From Candidatus Opimibacter skivensis (GTDB lineage: Bacteria > Bacteroidota > Bacteroidia > Chitinophagales > Saprospiraceae): a DNA stretch of 64,000 nt. A program made the translations under genes and the position numbers. The first letter of the stretch is position 1. Each line of letters opens with the position of its first letter. The DNA lies in assembly GCA_016722045.1 (NCBI GenBank), contig JADKGY010000022.1, forward strand, positions 1-64,000, read 5' to 3'. Shown here piece after piece: positions 51,773 to 63,746 of the stretch. The notes under the pieces are model-generated. The model made no database searches and was not told the DNA's origin. It was given only the letters and a program-made list of their open reading frames with translations.

Positions 51773-54700
51773 TAACTGTGGAGTTACACTTACACCAACG
51801 GGACCTGTTGAAACAGGAACAGTCCTTTGCGAAGGTGATATCACATATACCTGGACATACACTGACTGCGAAGGAAACACACAAGATTATGTTCATACAG
51901 TCACGATTGAGTATGAGCCATTCCCTGCAATCCCACCGACAACAGCAGTTGTTGATTGTTATGCAAATATTATTTTTCCAATACCACCTACAGTAACTGA
52001 TAACTGTGGAGTTTCACTTTCACCAAGTGCCCCTGTAGAATCAGGAACGGTCCTTTGCGAAGGTGATATCACTTACACCTGGACATACACGGACTGCGAA
52101 GGAAACACACAAGATTATGTTCATACAGTCACAATTGAGTATGAACCATTCTCTGCGATCCCTGCGACAACAGCAGTTGTTGATTGCTATGCAAACATAA
52201 TTTTACCAACGCCACCGACGATATTAGACAATTGCGGAGTTACTCTTACTCCGACTGGCCCTTTTGAAACAGGAACAGTCCTTTGCGAAGGAGATATCAC
52301 TTACACCTGGACATACACAGACTGCGAAGGAAACACACAAGATTATGTTCATACGGTCACAATTGAATATCAACCATTCGCTGCGATCCCACCGACAATA
52401 GCAGTTGTTGATTGTTATGCAAATATTGTTCTTCCTTCACCACCTGCAGTTACAGATAATTGTGGAGTTACGCTTATTCCAACTGGTCCTATTGAAACAG
52501 GATCCGTCACATGTGAAGGTGATGTTACTTATACATGGACATATACAGACTGTGAAGGGAACACTCAAGATTATGTTCATACTGTCACAATTGAATATGA
52601 GCCATTTGCAGCGATACCACCGACAACAGCAGTTGTGGATTGCTATGCAAATATTGTACTTCCAACTCCGCCAACTATAACTGACAATTGCGGAGTTACA
52701 CTTATTCCAACGGGCCCTGTTGAAACAGGAGCAGTTACTTGCGAAGGAGATATCACTTATACTTGGACATACACTGACTGCGAAGGAAACACACAAGACT
52801 ATGTTCACACTGTCACGATAGAATATCAGCCTTTCGCTTCAATTCCGTCGACTACAGCAGTTGTTGACTGTTACGCAAATATTGTACTTCCAACTCCGCC
52901 AACTATAACTGATAACTGTGGAGTTACACTTACACCAACAGGCCCTGTTGAAACTGGATCAGTTGCATGCGAAGGAGATATCACTTACACCTGGACATAT
53001 TCCGACTGTGAAGGAAATACGCAAGACTACGTTCACACTGTTACAATTGAATATGAGCCATTCCCTGCAATACCACCTACAACAGATGTTATTGATTGTT
53101 ATGCAAATATTATTCTTCCAGTTCCACCAACAGTAACTGATAACTGTGGAGTTACAATTATTCCATCCGACCCTGTTGAGACTGGATCAGTCACTTGCGA
53201 AGGAGATATCACTTACACCTGGACATATTCCGACTGTGAAGGAAATACGCAAGACTACGTTCACACTGTTACAATTGAATATGAGCCATTCGCAACGATA
53301 CCACCGACTACAGCAGTTGTTGACTGCTATGCAAATATTGTACTTCCAACTCCGCCAGCTATAACTGATAACTGTGGAGTTTCACTTACACCAAATGGCC
53401 CTGTTGAAACAGGAGCTGTTACATGCGAAGGAGATATCACTTATACCTGGACATACACTGACTGCGAAGGCAACACACAAGATTATGTTCATACGGTTAC
53501 AATTGAGTATGAGCCATTCCTTGCTATTCCACCGACAACAGCAGTCGTTGATTGCTATGCAAATATTGTACTTCCAACACCACCTACAATAACTGATAAT
53601 TGTGGAGTTGCACTTTTACCAACAGGCCCTGTTGAAACCGGATCAGTCGCTTGCGAAGGAGATATCACATACACCTGGACATATACCGACTGCGAAGGCA
53701 ACACCCAAGACTATGTTCACACTGTCACAATTGAGTATGAGCCATTCGCTGCGATACCACCGACAACAGCAGTTGTTGATTGCTATGCAAATATTGTACT
53801 TCCAACACCACCTACAATAACTGATAATTGTGGAGTTGCACTTTTACCAACAGGCCCTGTTGAAACCGGATCAGTCGCTTGCGAAGGAGATATCACATAC
53901 ACCTGGACATACACAGACTGCGAAGGCAATACGCAGAATTATATTCACACTGTCACAATTGAGTATGAACCATTTGCTGCGATTCCGCCGACAACAGCAG
54001 TTGTTGATTGCTATGCGAATATTATTCTTCCGGTTCCACCAACTGTATTAGATAATTGTAATGTTACACTTACACCAACGGGCCCTGTTGAATCGGGATC
54101 TGTTACATGTGAAGGCGATATCACATATACATGGACGTACACTGACTGCGAAGGTAACACACAAGATTATGTTCACACTGTCACAATTGAATATGAGCCA
54201 TTCGCAGCGATACCACCGACTACGGCAGTTGTTGACTGTTATGCAAATATTGTTTTACCGACTCCGCCAACTATAACTGACAATTGTGGAGTTACACTTA
54301 CACCATCCGGCCCTGTTGAAACAGGAACGATCCTTTGCGAAGGTGATATCACTTACACCTGGACATACACGGACTGCGAAGGAAACACACAAGATTATGT
54401 TCACACTGTCACAATTGAATATGAGCCATTTGCAGCGATACCACCGACAACAGCAGTTGTTGATTGTTATGCAAACATCGTTCTTCCTTCACCACCGGTA
54501 GTTACTGATAATTGTGGAGTTACACTTACACCAACTGGCCCTGTTGAATCAGGAACTGTTACATGCGAAGGCGATATCACATACACCTGGACATACACAG
54601 ACTGCGAAGGAAACACAAAGGATTATGTTCATACGATCACAATTGAGTATCAACCATTCCCTGCAATACCACCTACAACTGATGTTATTGATTGTTATGC

Positions 54701-57239
54701 AAATATTATTTTACCAACACCACCAACGGTATTAGATAATTGTGGAGTTACACTTACACCAACTGGCCCTGTTGAATCAGGAACTGTTACATGCGAAGGT
54801 GATATCACTTATACCTGGACATACACAGACTGCGAAGGCAACACACAAGATTATGTTCACACAGTCACAATTGAGTATGAGCCATTCGCAGCGATTCCAC
54901 CGACAACAGCAGTTGTTGATTGTTACGCAAATATTATTCTTCCTTCACCTCCGATAGTTACAGATAATTGCGGAGTTACACTTACGCCATCCGGCCCTGT
55001 AGAAACCGGATCAGTGCTTTGCGAAGGTGATATCACATACACCTGGACATACACCGACTGCGAAGGCAACACACAAGATTATGTTCATACTGTTACAATT
55101 GGATACCAGCCTTTTGCTTCAATTCCTTCAACGAATGCAGTAGTTGATTGCTATGCGAATATTGTACTTCCAACACCTCCGGTAGTTACAGATAATTGTG
55201 GAGTTACACTTACGCCAACAAGTCCTGTTGAAACTGGAACAGTCCTTTGCGAAGGAGATATCACGTATACTTGGACATACACAGATTGCGAAGGAAACAC
55301 ACAGGATTATGTTCATACCGTTACAATTGAATACCAGCCTTTTGCTTCAATTCCTTCAACGAATGCAGTAGTTGATTGCTATGCGAATATTGTACTTCCA
55401 ACACCTCCGGTAGTTACAGATAATTGTGGAGTTACACTTACGCCAACAAGTCCTGTTGAAACTGGATCAGTCGTTTGCGAAGGAGATATCAAGTATACAT
55501 GGACATACACGGATTGCGAAGGAAATGCGAAGGACTATGTGCACACCGTTACAATAGAATATCAGCCTTTTGATTCAATACCGCCTACCATGGCAGTTGT
55601 TGATTGTTATGCAAATATTATTCTTCCTTCACCTCCAACAGTTACAGATAACTGTGGGGTTAATCTTTTGCCAACTGGCCCTGTTGAAACTGGATCGGTT
55701 GCATGTGAAGGAGATATCACATATACATGGACATACACAGACTGCGAAGGGAACACGCAGGATTATGTTCACACTGTTACTATGGAATATCAACCATTCG
55801 CTGCGATCCCACCGACCTCAGCAGTAGTTGATTGTTATGCAAATATTGTTCTTCCTTCACCACCGGTTGTTACGGATAATTGCGGTGTTACACTTACACC
55901 ATCCGGCCCGATTGAAACTGGATCAGTCGCTTGCGAAGGAGATATCATTTATACATGGTTATACACGGATTGTGAAGGGAATACTCAGGATTACGTTCAT
56001 ACCGTCACCATTGAATATTCTCCATTCGCAGCGATACCTTCTACAACAGCAGTGGTTGATTGTTATGCAAATATCATTCTTCCATCGCCACCAGTTATAA
56101 ACGATAACTGTGGAGTTGTGCTTATACCTACTGGCCCTGTTGAAACAGGATCGGTTACGTGCGAAGGGGATATTACGTATATATGGACATACACTGACTG
56201 CGAAGGAAATACGCAGGATTATGTTCATACGGTCACGATTGAATATGAGCCATTTGCTTCTATTCCGCCGACAACAGCAGTTGTTGACTGCTATGCAAAT
56301 ATTGTACTACCAACTCCTCCATCAATAACTGACAATTGCGGAGTTACTCTTACTCCGACTGGTCCTGTTGAAACAGGAACAGTCCTTTGCGAAGGTGATA
56401 TCACATACACATGGACATACACAGACTGCGAAGGAAACACACAAGATTATGTTCATACGGTCACAATTGAGTATGAACCATTCGCTGCGATTTCACCGAC
56501 AACAGAAGTTGTTGATTGTTATTCAAATATTGTACTTCCAACACCTCCGCCGGTAACGGATAACTGTGGTGTTTCACTTGTTCCGATCGGGCCTTTTGAA
56601 ACAGGAACAGTCCTTTGCGAAGGCGATATCACATACACCTGGACATACACAGACTGCGAAGGCAACACACAAGATTATGTTCATACGGTTACAATTGAGT
56701 ATGAGCCATTCCCTGCTATTCCACCGACAACAGCAGTTGTTGACTGTTATGCAAATATTATTTTACCTACACCACCGACGGTATTAGACAATTGCGGAGT
56801 TACACTTATTCCAACTGGCCCTGTTGAATCAGGAACTGTGACATGCGAAGGTGATATCACTTACACCTGGACTTACACAGATTGCGAAGGAAACACACAG
56901 GACTATGTTCATACTGTTACAATTGAATACCAGCCTTTTGCTTCAATTCCGCCGACCGCAGCAGTTGTTGATTGCTATGCAAATATTGTTTTACCAGTCC
57001 CACCAACAATAGCAGATAATTGTGGAGTTACGCTTACACCGTCCGGCCCTGTTGAAACTGGATCAGTTGCATGCGAAGGAGATATCACATACACCTGGAC
57101 ATACACCGACTGCGAAGGAAACACACAAGACTATGTTCATACGGTCACAATTGAGTATGAGCCATTCGCAGCGATTCCACCGACAACAGCAGTTGTTGAT
57201 TGTTATGCAAATATTGTACTTCCAACTCCTCCGCGGTAA
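51694..57239 (+). CDS. Long fragment of the third giant gene, about 24 clean repeat units
   Basis: The frame is open from about 51694 to the TAA at 57237-57239. A gene caller would begin it at the GTG at 52635 only because no earlier ATG or GTG is in frame; it is not a real start. All units are 228 bp. Two adjacent units near 55105 and 55333 are almost identical. The stop arises from one missing C in CCGCGG, where sister units at 56548 and 59217 read CCGCCGG. Confidence 0.8.
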
Positions 57240-58990
57240 CGGATAACTGTGGTGTTCACTTTCCATGGCCCTGTTGAATCAGGAACGTTCCTTGCGAAGG
57301 AGATATCACATACACTGGACATACAACTGCGAAGGCAACACCAAGATTATGTTCATACGGTCACAATTGAGTTGAGCCATTTCTGGATCCCACCGACAGC
57401 AGTTGTTGATTGTTATGCAAATATTGTCTTCCAACCCCCACGGTAACGGATAATTGTGGAGTTACACTTATTCCACGGCCCTGTTGAATCAGGAACTGTG
57501 ACATGCGAAGGAGATATCACATACACCTGGACATACACCGACTGCGAAGGTAACACACAAGACTATGTTCATACAATCACAATAGAGTATCAGCCATTTC
57601 CTCAATTCCACCGACAACAGCAGTTGTTGATTGTTATGCAAATATTGTTTTACCACCCCCACAGTAACCGATAATTGTGGAGTTACGCTTACCCGGCCCT
57701 GTTGAAACAGGAACTGTCCCATGCGAAGGTGATATCACTTACACCTGGACATACACGACTGCGAAGGAAACACACAAGATTATGTTCACACTGTCACATA
57801 GAATATGAGCCATTTCCTGCGATCCCACCGACACAGCAGTTGTTGATTGTTATGCAAATATTATTCTTCCTTCACCTCCGATAGTTACAGACAATTGTGG
57901 AGTTACGCTTACACCAACAGGCCCTGTTGAAACGGGATCAGTTGCATGTGAAGGTGATATCACATATACATGGACATACACTGACTGCGAAGGCAACACG
58001 CAAGACTATGTTCACACCGTCACATGCAGTTGTTGATTGTTATGCAAATATAATTCTTCCTTCACCACCTGTAGTTACTGATAATTGTGGAGTTACACTT
58101 ACACCAACCGGCCCTGTTGAAACGGGATCAGTTCTTTGCGAAGGAGATATCACATACACCTGGACATACACTGACTGCGAAGGCAACACACAAGACTATG
58201 TTCACACCGTCACAATAGAATATTCTCCATTCCCAGCGATACCTTCTACAACAACAGTTGTTGATTGTTATGCGAATATTATTCTTCCTTCACCTCCGGT
58301 TGTTACAGATAATTGTGGAGTTACGCTTATACCATCCGGCCCTGTAGAAACCGGATCAGTGCTTTGCGAAGGTGATATCACATATACATGGACATACACA
58401 GATTGCGAAGGAAACACACAGGATTATGTTCACATTGTTACATAGAGTATAGCCATTCCGCGATCCCACCCAGCAGTTGTGATTGTTATCAAATATTGTC
58501 TTCCAACCCCAACATAACTGATAATTGTGGAGTTACTTACCCCGGCCCTGTTGAAACGGATCAGTCACTGTGAAGGGATGTCACTACACTGGACATAACT
58601 GACTGCGAAGGAAACACAAGTTATGTTCACACTGTCACATTGAATATGAGCCATTAGGATCCACAACAGAAGTTGTTGATTGTTATGCAAATATTATTCT
58701 TCCACCCCGATAGTTACAGACAATTGTGGAGTTACCTTTACCACTGGCCCTGTTGAAACGGATCGGTTCTAGGGAATCACTACCTGGCACACTGCGAAGG
58801 CACACACAGCTATGTCAATCACAATTGAGTGCCACAGTGTTGTTGTACAATTTGTTCCACCGTAGAAAGGGAGTCCGGCCCTTAACAGCGGGGGATACTA
58901 GCCTGCGGAAACAGACTATGTTCCTGTCACAGAATGCCTTTCATTCCCCGACACAGTTGTGATTGCTATGCAAATATTATTCCTCCCACC
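57231..58990 (+). other. Indel-rich stretch of the repeat array, frame lost
   Basis: The DCYAN element appears at 57205, 57415, 57636, 57852, 58042, 58270, 58488, 58685 and 58968, so intervals are 210, 221, 216, 190, 228, 218, 197 and 283 instead of 228. Losses of single bases, often in short runs, dominate; about 40 bases are missing near 58025. The part from about 58770 to 58930 is barely recognisable and probably holds the remains of a ninth unit. One interval (58042-58270) is perfect. Short clean frames survive at 57485-57600 and 58030-58440. The pattern resembles an unpolished single long read. Confidence 0.8.
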
Positions 58991-61235
58991 AGCAGTAACA
59001 GATAATTGTGGAGTTACGCTTACACCGTCCGGCCCTGTTGAAACTGGATCGGTTGCATGCGAAGGAGATATCACATACACCTGGACATACACCGACTGCG
59101 AAGGCAACACACAAGATTATGTTCATACGGTTACAATTGAGGTTGAGCCATTTGCTGCGATTTCACCGACAACAGAAGTTGTTGATTGTTATTCAAATAT
59201 TGTACTTCCAACACCTCCGCCGGTAACGGATAACTGTGGTGTTTCACTTGTTCCGATCGGGCCTGTTGAATCAGGAACTGTTACATGCGAAGGAGATATA
59301 ACTTACACCTGGACATATACCGACTGCGAAGGAAATACGCAAGGCTATGTTCATACAATCACAATTGAGTATGAGCCATTTCCTTCTATTCCTGCGACAA
59401 CAGCAGTTGTTGATTGTTATGCAAATATTGTTTTACCAGTTCCTCCGACAGTAACCGATAATTGTGGAGTTACGCTTACTCCATCCGGTCCTGTTGAATC
59501 AGGAACTGTTCCATGCGAAGGTGATATCATCTACACATGGACATACACTGACTGCGAAAGCAACACACAAGATTATGTTCACACTGTTACTATAGAATAT
59601 GAGCCATTTGCAGCGATCCCACCGACCTCAGCAGTTGTTGATTGTTATGCAAATATTATTCTTCCTTCACCTCCGGTTGTTACAGATAATTGTGGAGTTA
59701 CACTTACACCATCCGGCCCTGTTGAAACCGGAACAGTCCTTTGCGAAGGTGATATCACTTATACATGGACATACACCGATTGCGAAGGAAACACAAAGGA
59801 TTATGTTCATACTGTCACAATTGAGTATGAACCATTCGCAGCGATACCACCGACAACAGCAGTTGTTGACTGCTATGCAAACATTATTCTTCCTTCACCA
59901 CCGGTAGTTACAGATAACTGTGGAGTTACACTTTCACCTACCGGCCCTGTTGAAACGGGATCAGTTCTTTGCGAAGGAGATATCACATACACCTGGACAT
60001 ACACCGACTGCGAAGGAAATATGCAAGACTATGTACACACCGTTACTATAGAATATGAGCCATTTGCAGCGATTCCTTCTACGAATGCAGTTGTTGATTG
60101 TTATGCAAATATCATTCTTCCAACAGCACCGACGGTATTAGACAATTGCGGAGTTACACTTACACCAACTGGCCCGGTTGAAACGGGATCAGTTCTTTGC
60201 GAAGGAGATATCACATACACCTGGACATACACGGACTGCGAAGGAAATACACAAGACTATGTTCACACTGTTACAATTGAATATCAGCCTTTCCCTGCAA
60301 TCCCTCCGACAACGGCAGTAGTTGATTGTTATGCAAATATTATTCTTCCAGTTCCACCAACAGTAACTGATAACTGTGGAGTTACAATTATTCCATCCGG
60401 CCCTGTTGAGACTGGATCAGTCACTTGCGAAGGAGATATCACTTACACCTGGACATATTCCGACTGCGAAGGCAATACACAAGATTATGTTCATACGGTT
60501 ACAATTGAGTACGAACCATTTGGTGCTATTCCGCCGACAGCAGCAGTTGTTGATTGCTATGGAAATATTATTCTTCCTTCACCTCCGGTAGTTACGGATA
60601 ATTGTGGAGTTGTGCTTATACCAACTGGGCCTATTGAATCGGGAACGGTTACATGCGAAGGTGATGTCACTTTTACATGGACGTACACTGACTGCGAAGG
60701 AAATACGCAAGACTATGTTCACACTGTCACCATAGAATATCAGCCTTTCGTCGCAATAACACCTACAACAGATGTTGTTGATTGTTATGCAAATATTGTT
60801 CTTCCTGCTCCACCAACTATGACTGATAACTGTGGAGTTACACTTACACCGACTGGCCCTGTTGAAACAGGATTAGTAACATGCGAAGGAGATATCACCT
60901 ATACATGGACATACACTGACTGCGAAAGCAACACACAAGATTATGTTCACACTGTTACTATAGAATATGAGCCATTTGCAGCGATCCCACCGACCTCAGC
61001 AGTTGTTGATTGTTATGCAAATATTATTCTTCCGGTTCCACCAACTGTATTAGATAATTGTAATGTTACACTTACACCAACGGCCCTGTTGAATCGGGAT
61101 CTGTTACATGCGAAGGCGATATCACTATACCTGGACATACACAGACTGCGAAGGGAATACGCAAGACTATGTTCATACTGTCACTATGGAATATCAACCA
61201 TTTGCTGCGATCCCACCTACGAATGCAGTTGTTGA
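58959..61235 (+). CDS. Fragment of the third giant gene, about nine clean repeat units
   Basis: Repeat coding is in frame from about 58990 to 61081; the first ten codons and the last fifty are out of frame. It carries the common unit variants plus IIPSGPVETGSVTC and DCESNTQDY. A missing G near 61082 (CGGCCC where sisters have CGGGCCC) ends the true frame. It is not an independent gene. Confidence 0.78.
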   Translation: MIAMQILFLPPAVTDNCGVTLTPSGPVETGSVACEGDITYTWTYTDCEGNTQDYVHTVTIEVEPFAAISPTTEVVDCYSNIVLPTPPPVTDNCGVSLVPIGPVESGTVTCEGDITYTWTYTDCEGNTQGYVHTITIEYEPFPSIPATTAVVDCYANIVLPVPPTVTDNCGVTLTPSGPVESGTVPCEGDIIYTWTYTDCESNTQDYVHTVTIEYEPFAAIPPTSAVVDCYANIILPSPPVVTDNCGVTLTPSGPVETGTVLCEGDITYTWTYTDCEGNTKDYVHTVTIEYEPFAAIPPTTAVVDCYANIILPSPPVVTDNCGVTLSPTGPVETGSVLCEGDITYTWTYTDCEGNMQDYVHTVTIEYEPFAAIPSTNAVVDCYANIILPTAPTVLDNCGVTLTPTGPVETGSVLCEGDITYTWTYTDCEGNTQDYVHTVTIEYQPFPAIPPTTAVVDCYANIILPVPPTVTDNCGVTIIPSGPVETGSVTCEGDITYTWTYSDCEGNTQDYVHTVTIEYEPFGAIPPTAAVVDCYGNIILPSPPVVTDNCGVVLIPTGPIESGTVTCEGDVTFTWTYTDCEGNTQDYVHTVTIEYQPFVAITPTTDVVDCYANIVLPAPPTMTDNCGVTLTPTGPVETGLVTCEGDITYTWTYTDCESNTQDYVHTVTIEYEPFAAIPPTSAVVDCYANIILPVPPTVLDNCNVTLTPTALLNRDLLHAKAISLYLDIHRLRREYARLCSYCHYGISTICCDPTYECSC
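61081..61128 (+). other. Two single-base losses
   Basis: CGGCCC for CGGGCCC near 61082 and TCACTATACC for TCACTTATACC near 61126. Both are in short runs. Confidence 0.75.
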
Positions 61236-61503
61236 TTGTTATGCAAATATTGTTTTACCAGTTCCTCCAGCAGTAACTGATAATTGTGGAGTTGCACTTT
61301 TACCAACAGGCCCTGTTGAAACAGGAACTATCCTTTGCGAAGGTGATCTTACTTATACATGGACATACACAGACTGTGAAGGCAACACACAGGATTATGT
61401 TCATACGATCACTATTGAGTATGAGCCATTCCCTGCGATACTTGCCACAACAGCAGTTGTTGATTGCTATGCGAACATTATTCTTCCGGTTCACCGCCGG
61501 TAG
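61108..61503 (+). CDS. Short fragment of the third giant gene between two frameshifts
   Basis: From about 61128 to 61490 this frame encodes one and a half repeat units (ITYTW-type strand to VVDCYANIILPV). It follows a missing T near 61126 and ends at a 2-nt excess near 61489. Confidence 0.72.
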   Translation: MRRRYHYTWTYTDCEGNTQDYVHTVTMEYQPFAAIPPTNAVVDCYANIVLPVPPAVTDNCGVALLPTGPVETGTILCEGDLTYTWTYTDCEGNTQDYVHTITIEYEPFPAILATTAVVDCYANIILPVHRR

Positions 61504-63746
61504 TAACTGATAATTGTGGAGTTACACTTACACCAACGGGCCCTGTTGAATCGGGATCTGTTACATGTGAAGGTGATATCACATATACATGGACATACAC
61601 CGACTGCGAAGGCAACACACAAGATTATGTTCACAAGGTCACAATTGAGTATGAACCATTCGCAGCGATACCACCGACAACAGCAGTTGTTGATTGCTAT
61701 GCAAATATTATTCTTCCGGTTCCACCAACTGTATTAGATAATTGTAATGTTTCACTTACACCAACGGGCCCTGTTGAAACTGGATCAATTGCATGTGAAG
61801 GCGATATCACATATACATGGACATACACAGACTGCGAAGGGAACACGCAGGATTATGTTCACACTGTTACTGTGGAATATCAACCATTCGTTGCGATTCC
61901 GCCGACAACAGCAGTTGTTGATTGCTATGCAAATATTATTCTTCCTTCACCTCCGGTAGTTACAGATAATTGTGGAGTTACACTTTCGCCAACTGGTCCT
62001 GTTGAAACTGGATCGGTTACTTGCGAAGGTGATATCACGTATACTTGGACATACACAGACTGCGAAGGAAATACGCAAGGCTATGTTCATACTGTTACTG
62101 TGGAATATCAACCATTTGCTGCGATCCCACCGACGAATGCAGTTGTTGATTGTTATGCAAATATTGTACTTCCAACACCACCTACAATAACTGACAATTG
62201 TGGAGTTGTACTCATACCAACTGGCCCCATCGAATCAGGAGCGGTTACTTGTGCAGGTAACGTCACTTATACATGGATGTACACCGATTGTGAAGGCAAC
62301 ACTCAGAATTATACTCACACTGTTACTGTATCATATCAACCATTAGGTGCGGTCCTTGCGACAACAGCAGTTGTTGATTGCTATACAAATATTGTATTAC
62401 CAATCCCACCAATAGTAACTGATAACTGTGGAGTAACACTTATTCCAACCGGGCCGGTAGAAACAGGATCAGTCCTTTGCGAAGGTAACATCACTTATAC
62501 ATGGACATTCATTGATTGCGATGGAAACACACAAGACTATGTTCACACAGTCACGATTGAGTATGAGCCATTTCTTGCTATTTCACCGACAACAGGAGTT
62601 GTTGATTGCTATGCAAATATTGTACTTCCAACTCCGCCAACTATAACAGATAATTGTGGAGTTACACTTACGCCAACAAGTCCTGTTGAAACTGGATCAG
62701 TCCTTTGCGAAGGAGATATAACTTATATATGGACATATACTGACTGCGAAGGAAACACACAAGATTATGTTCACACTGTCACGATAGAATATCAGCCATT
62801 TGCTTCAATTCCACCGACGAATGCAGTTGTTGATTGCTATGCAAATATTATTTTACCAACTCCGCCTACAGTAACTGATAATTGTGGAGCTACACTTACA
62901 CCAATTGGCCCTGTTGAAACAGGAGCTGTTACATGTGAAGGAGATATAATTTATACATGGACATACACAGACTGCGAAGGAAACACACAAGACTATGTTC
63001 ATACAGTTACGATTGAGTATGAGCCATTTCCTGCAATACCACCGACAACGGCAGTTGTTGATTGTTATGCAAATATTGTACTTACAACTCCACCAACTAT
63101 AACTGACAATTGCGGTGTTACACTGTCACCAACAGGCCCGATTGAATCGGGATCCGTCACATGTGAAGGTGATGTTACTTATACATGGACATATACAGAC
63201 TGCGAAGGAAACACACAAGATTATGTTCACACTATCACGATAGAATATCAGCCATTTTCTTCAATTCCACCGACGAATGCAGTTGTTGACTGCTATTCAA
63301 ATATTATTTTACCAACTCCGCCTACAGTAACTGATAATTGTGGAGCTACACTTACACCAATTGGCCCTGTTGAAACAGGAGCTGTTACATGTGAAGGAGA
63401 TATCACTTACACCTGGACATATTCCGACTGTGAAGGAAACACACAAGATTATGTTCACACAGTCACGATTGAATATGAGCCATTCGCAGCGATTCCACCG
63501 ACAGCAGCAGTTGTTGATTGTTATGCAAATATTATTCTTCCGGTTCCACCAACAGTAACTGATAATTGCGGTGTTACTCTTACTCAGACTGGTCCTGTTG
63601 AGACCGGATCAGTTCTTTGCGAAGGGGATGTCACTTACACCTGGACATACACAGACTGCGAAGGCAACACTCAGGATTATGTTCATGCCGTCACGATTGA
63701 GTATGAGCCGTTCCCGGCAATACCACCTACGAATGCATGTTGTTGA
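61464..63746 (+). CDS. Fragment of the third giant gene, about ten repeat units
   Basis: True repeat coding runs from about 61491 to 63735. Units here include rarer variants: CAGNVTYTWMYTDC, YQPLGAVLATT and FIDCDGNTQDY. These make this stretch more diverse than 47-57 kb. An extra T in GCATGTTG near 63738 shifts the frame and creates a stop at 63744-63746. Confidence 0.78.
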   Translation: MLCEHYSSGSPPVVTDNCGVTLTPTGPVESGSVTCEGDITYTWTYTDCEGNTQDYVHKVTIEYEPFAAIPPTTAVVDCYANIILPVPPTVLDNCNVSLTPTGPVETGSIACEGDITYTWTYTDCEGNTQDYVHTVTVEYQPFVAIPPTTAVVDCYANIILPSPPVVTDNCGVTLSPTGPVETGSVTCEGDITYTWTYTDCEGNTQGYVHTVTVEYQPFAAIPPTNAVVDCYANIVLPTPPTITDNCGVVLIPTGPIESGAVTCAGNVTYTWMYTDCEGNTQNYTHTVTVSYQPLGAVLATTAVVDCYTNIVLPIPPIVTDNCGVTLIPTGPVETGSVLCEGNITYTWTFIDCDGNTQDYVHTVTIEYEPFLAISPTTGVVDCYANIVLPTPPTITDNCGVTLTPTSPVETGSVLCEGDITYIWTYTDCEGNTQDYVHTVTIEYQPFASIPPTNAVVDCYANIILPTPPTVTDNCGATLTPIGPVETGAVTCEGDIIYTWTYTDCEGNTQDYVHTVTIEYEPFPAIPPTTAVVDCYANIVLTTPPTITDNCGVTLSPTGPIESGSVTCEGDVTYTWTYTDCEGNTQDYVHTITIEYQPFSSIPPTNAVVDCYSNIILPTPPTVTDNCGATLTPIGPVETGAVTCEGDITYTWTYSDCEGNTQDYVHTVTIEYEPFAAIPPTAAVVDCYANIILPVPPTVTDNCGVTLTQTGPVETGSVLCEGDVTYTWTYTDCEGNTQDYVHAVTIEYEPFPAIPPTNACC
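61485..61497 (+). other. Frameshift: two bases extra, or a junction of two unit types
   Basis: CTTCCGGTTCACCGCCGG combines CTTCCGGTTCCACC with CTTCCTTCACCGCCGG. The 228-bp pitch is met if two bases are extra, so this may be a consensus switch between two repeat variants. Confidence 0.65.
63735..63742 (+). other. Frameshift: one base extra
   Basis: GCATGTTG stands for GCAGTTG in the sister units that share ACGAATGCAGTTG. Confidence 0.75.

Noticed and set aside
49470..63742. Programmed frameshifting or phase variation as an explanation for the indels
   Set aside because: The sites share no slippery heptamer or long homopolymer, fall at different positions of the unit, and are both gains and losses. 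Sequencing or consensus error explains them more simply.
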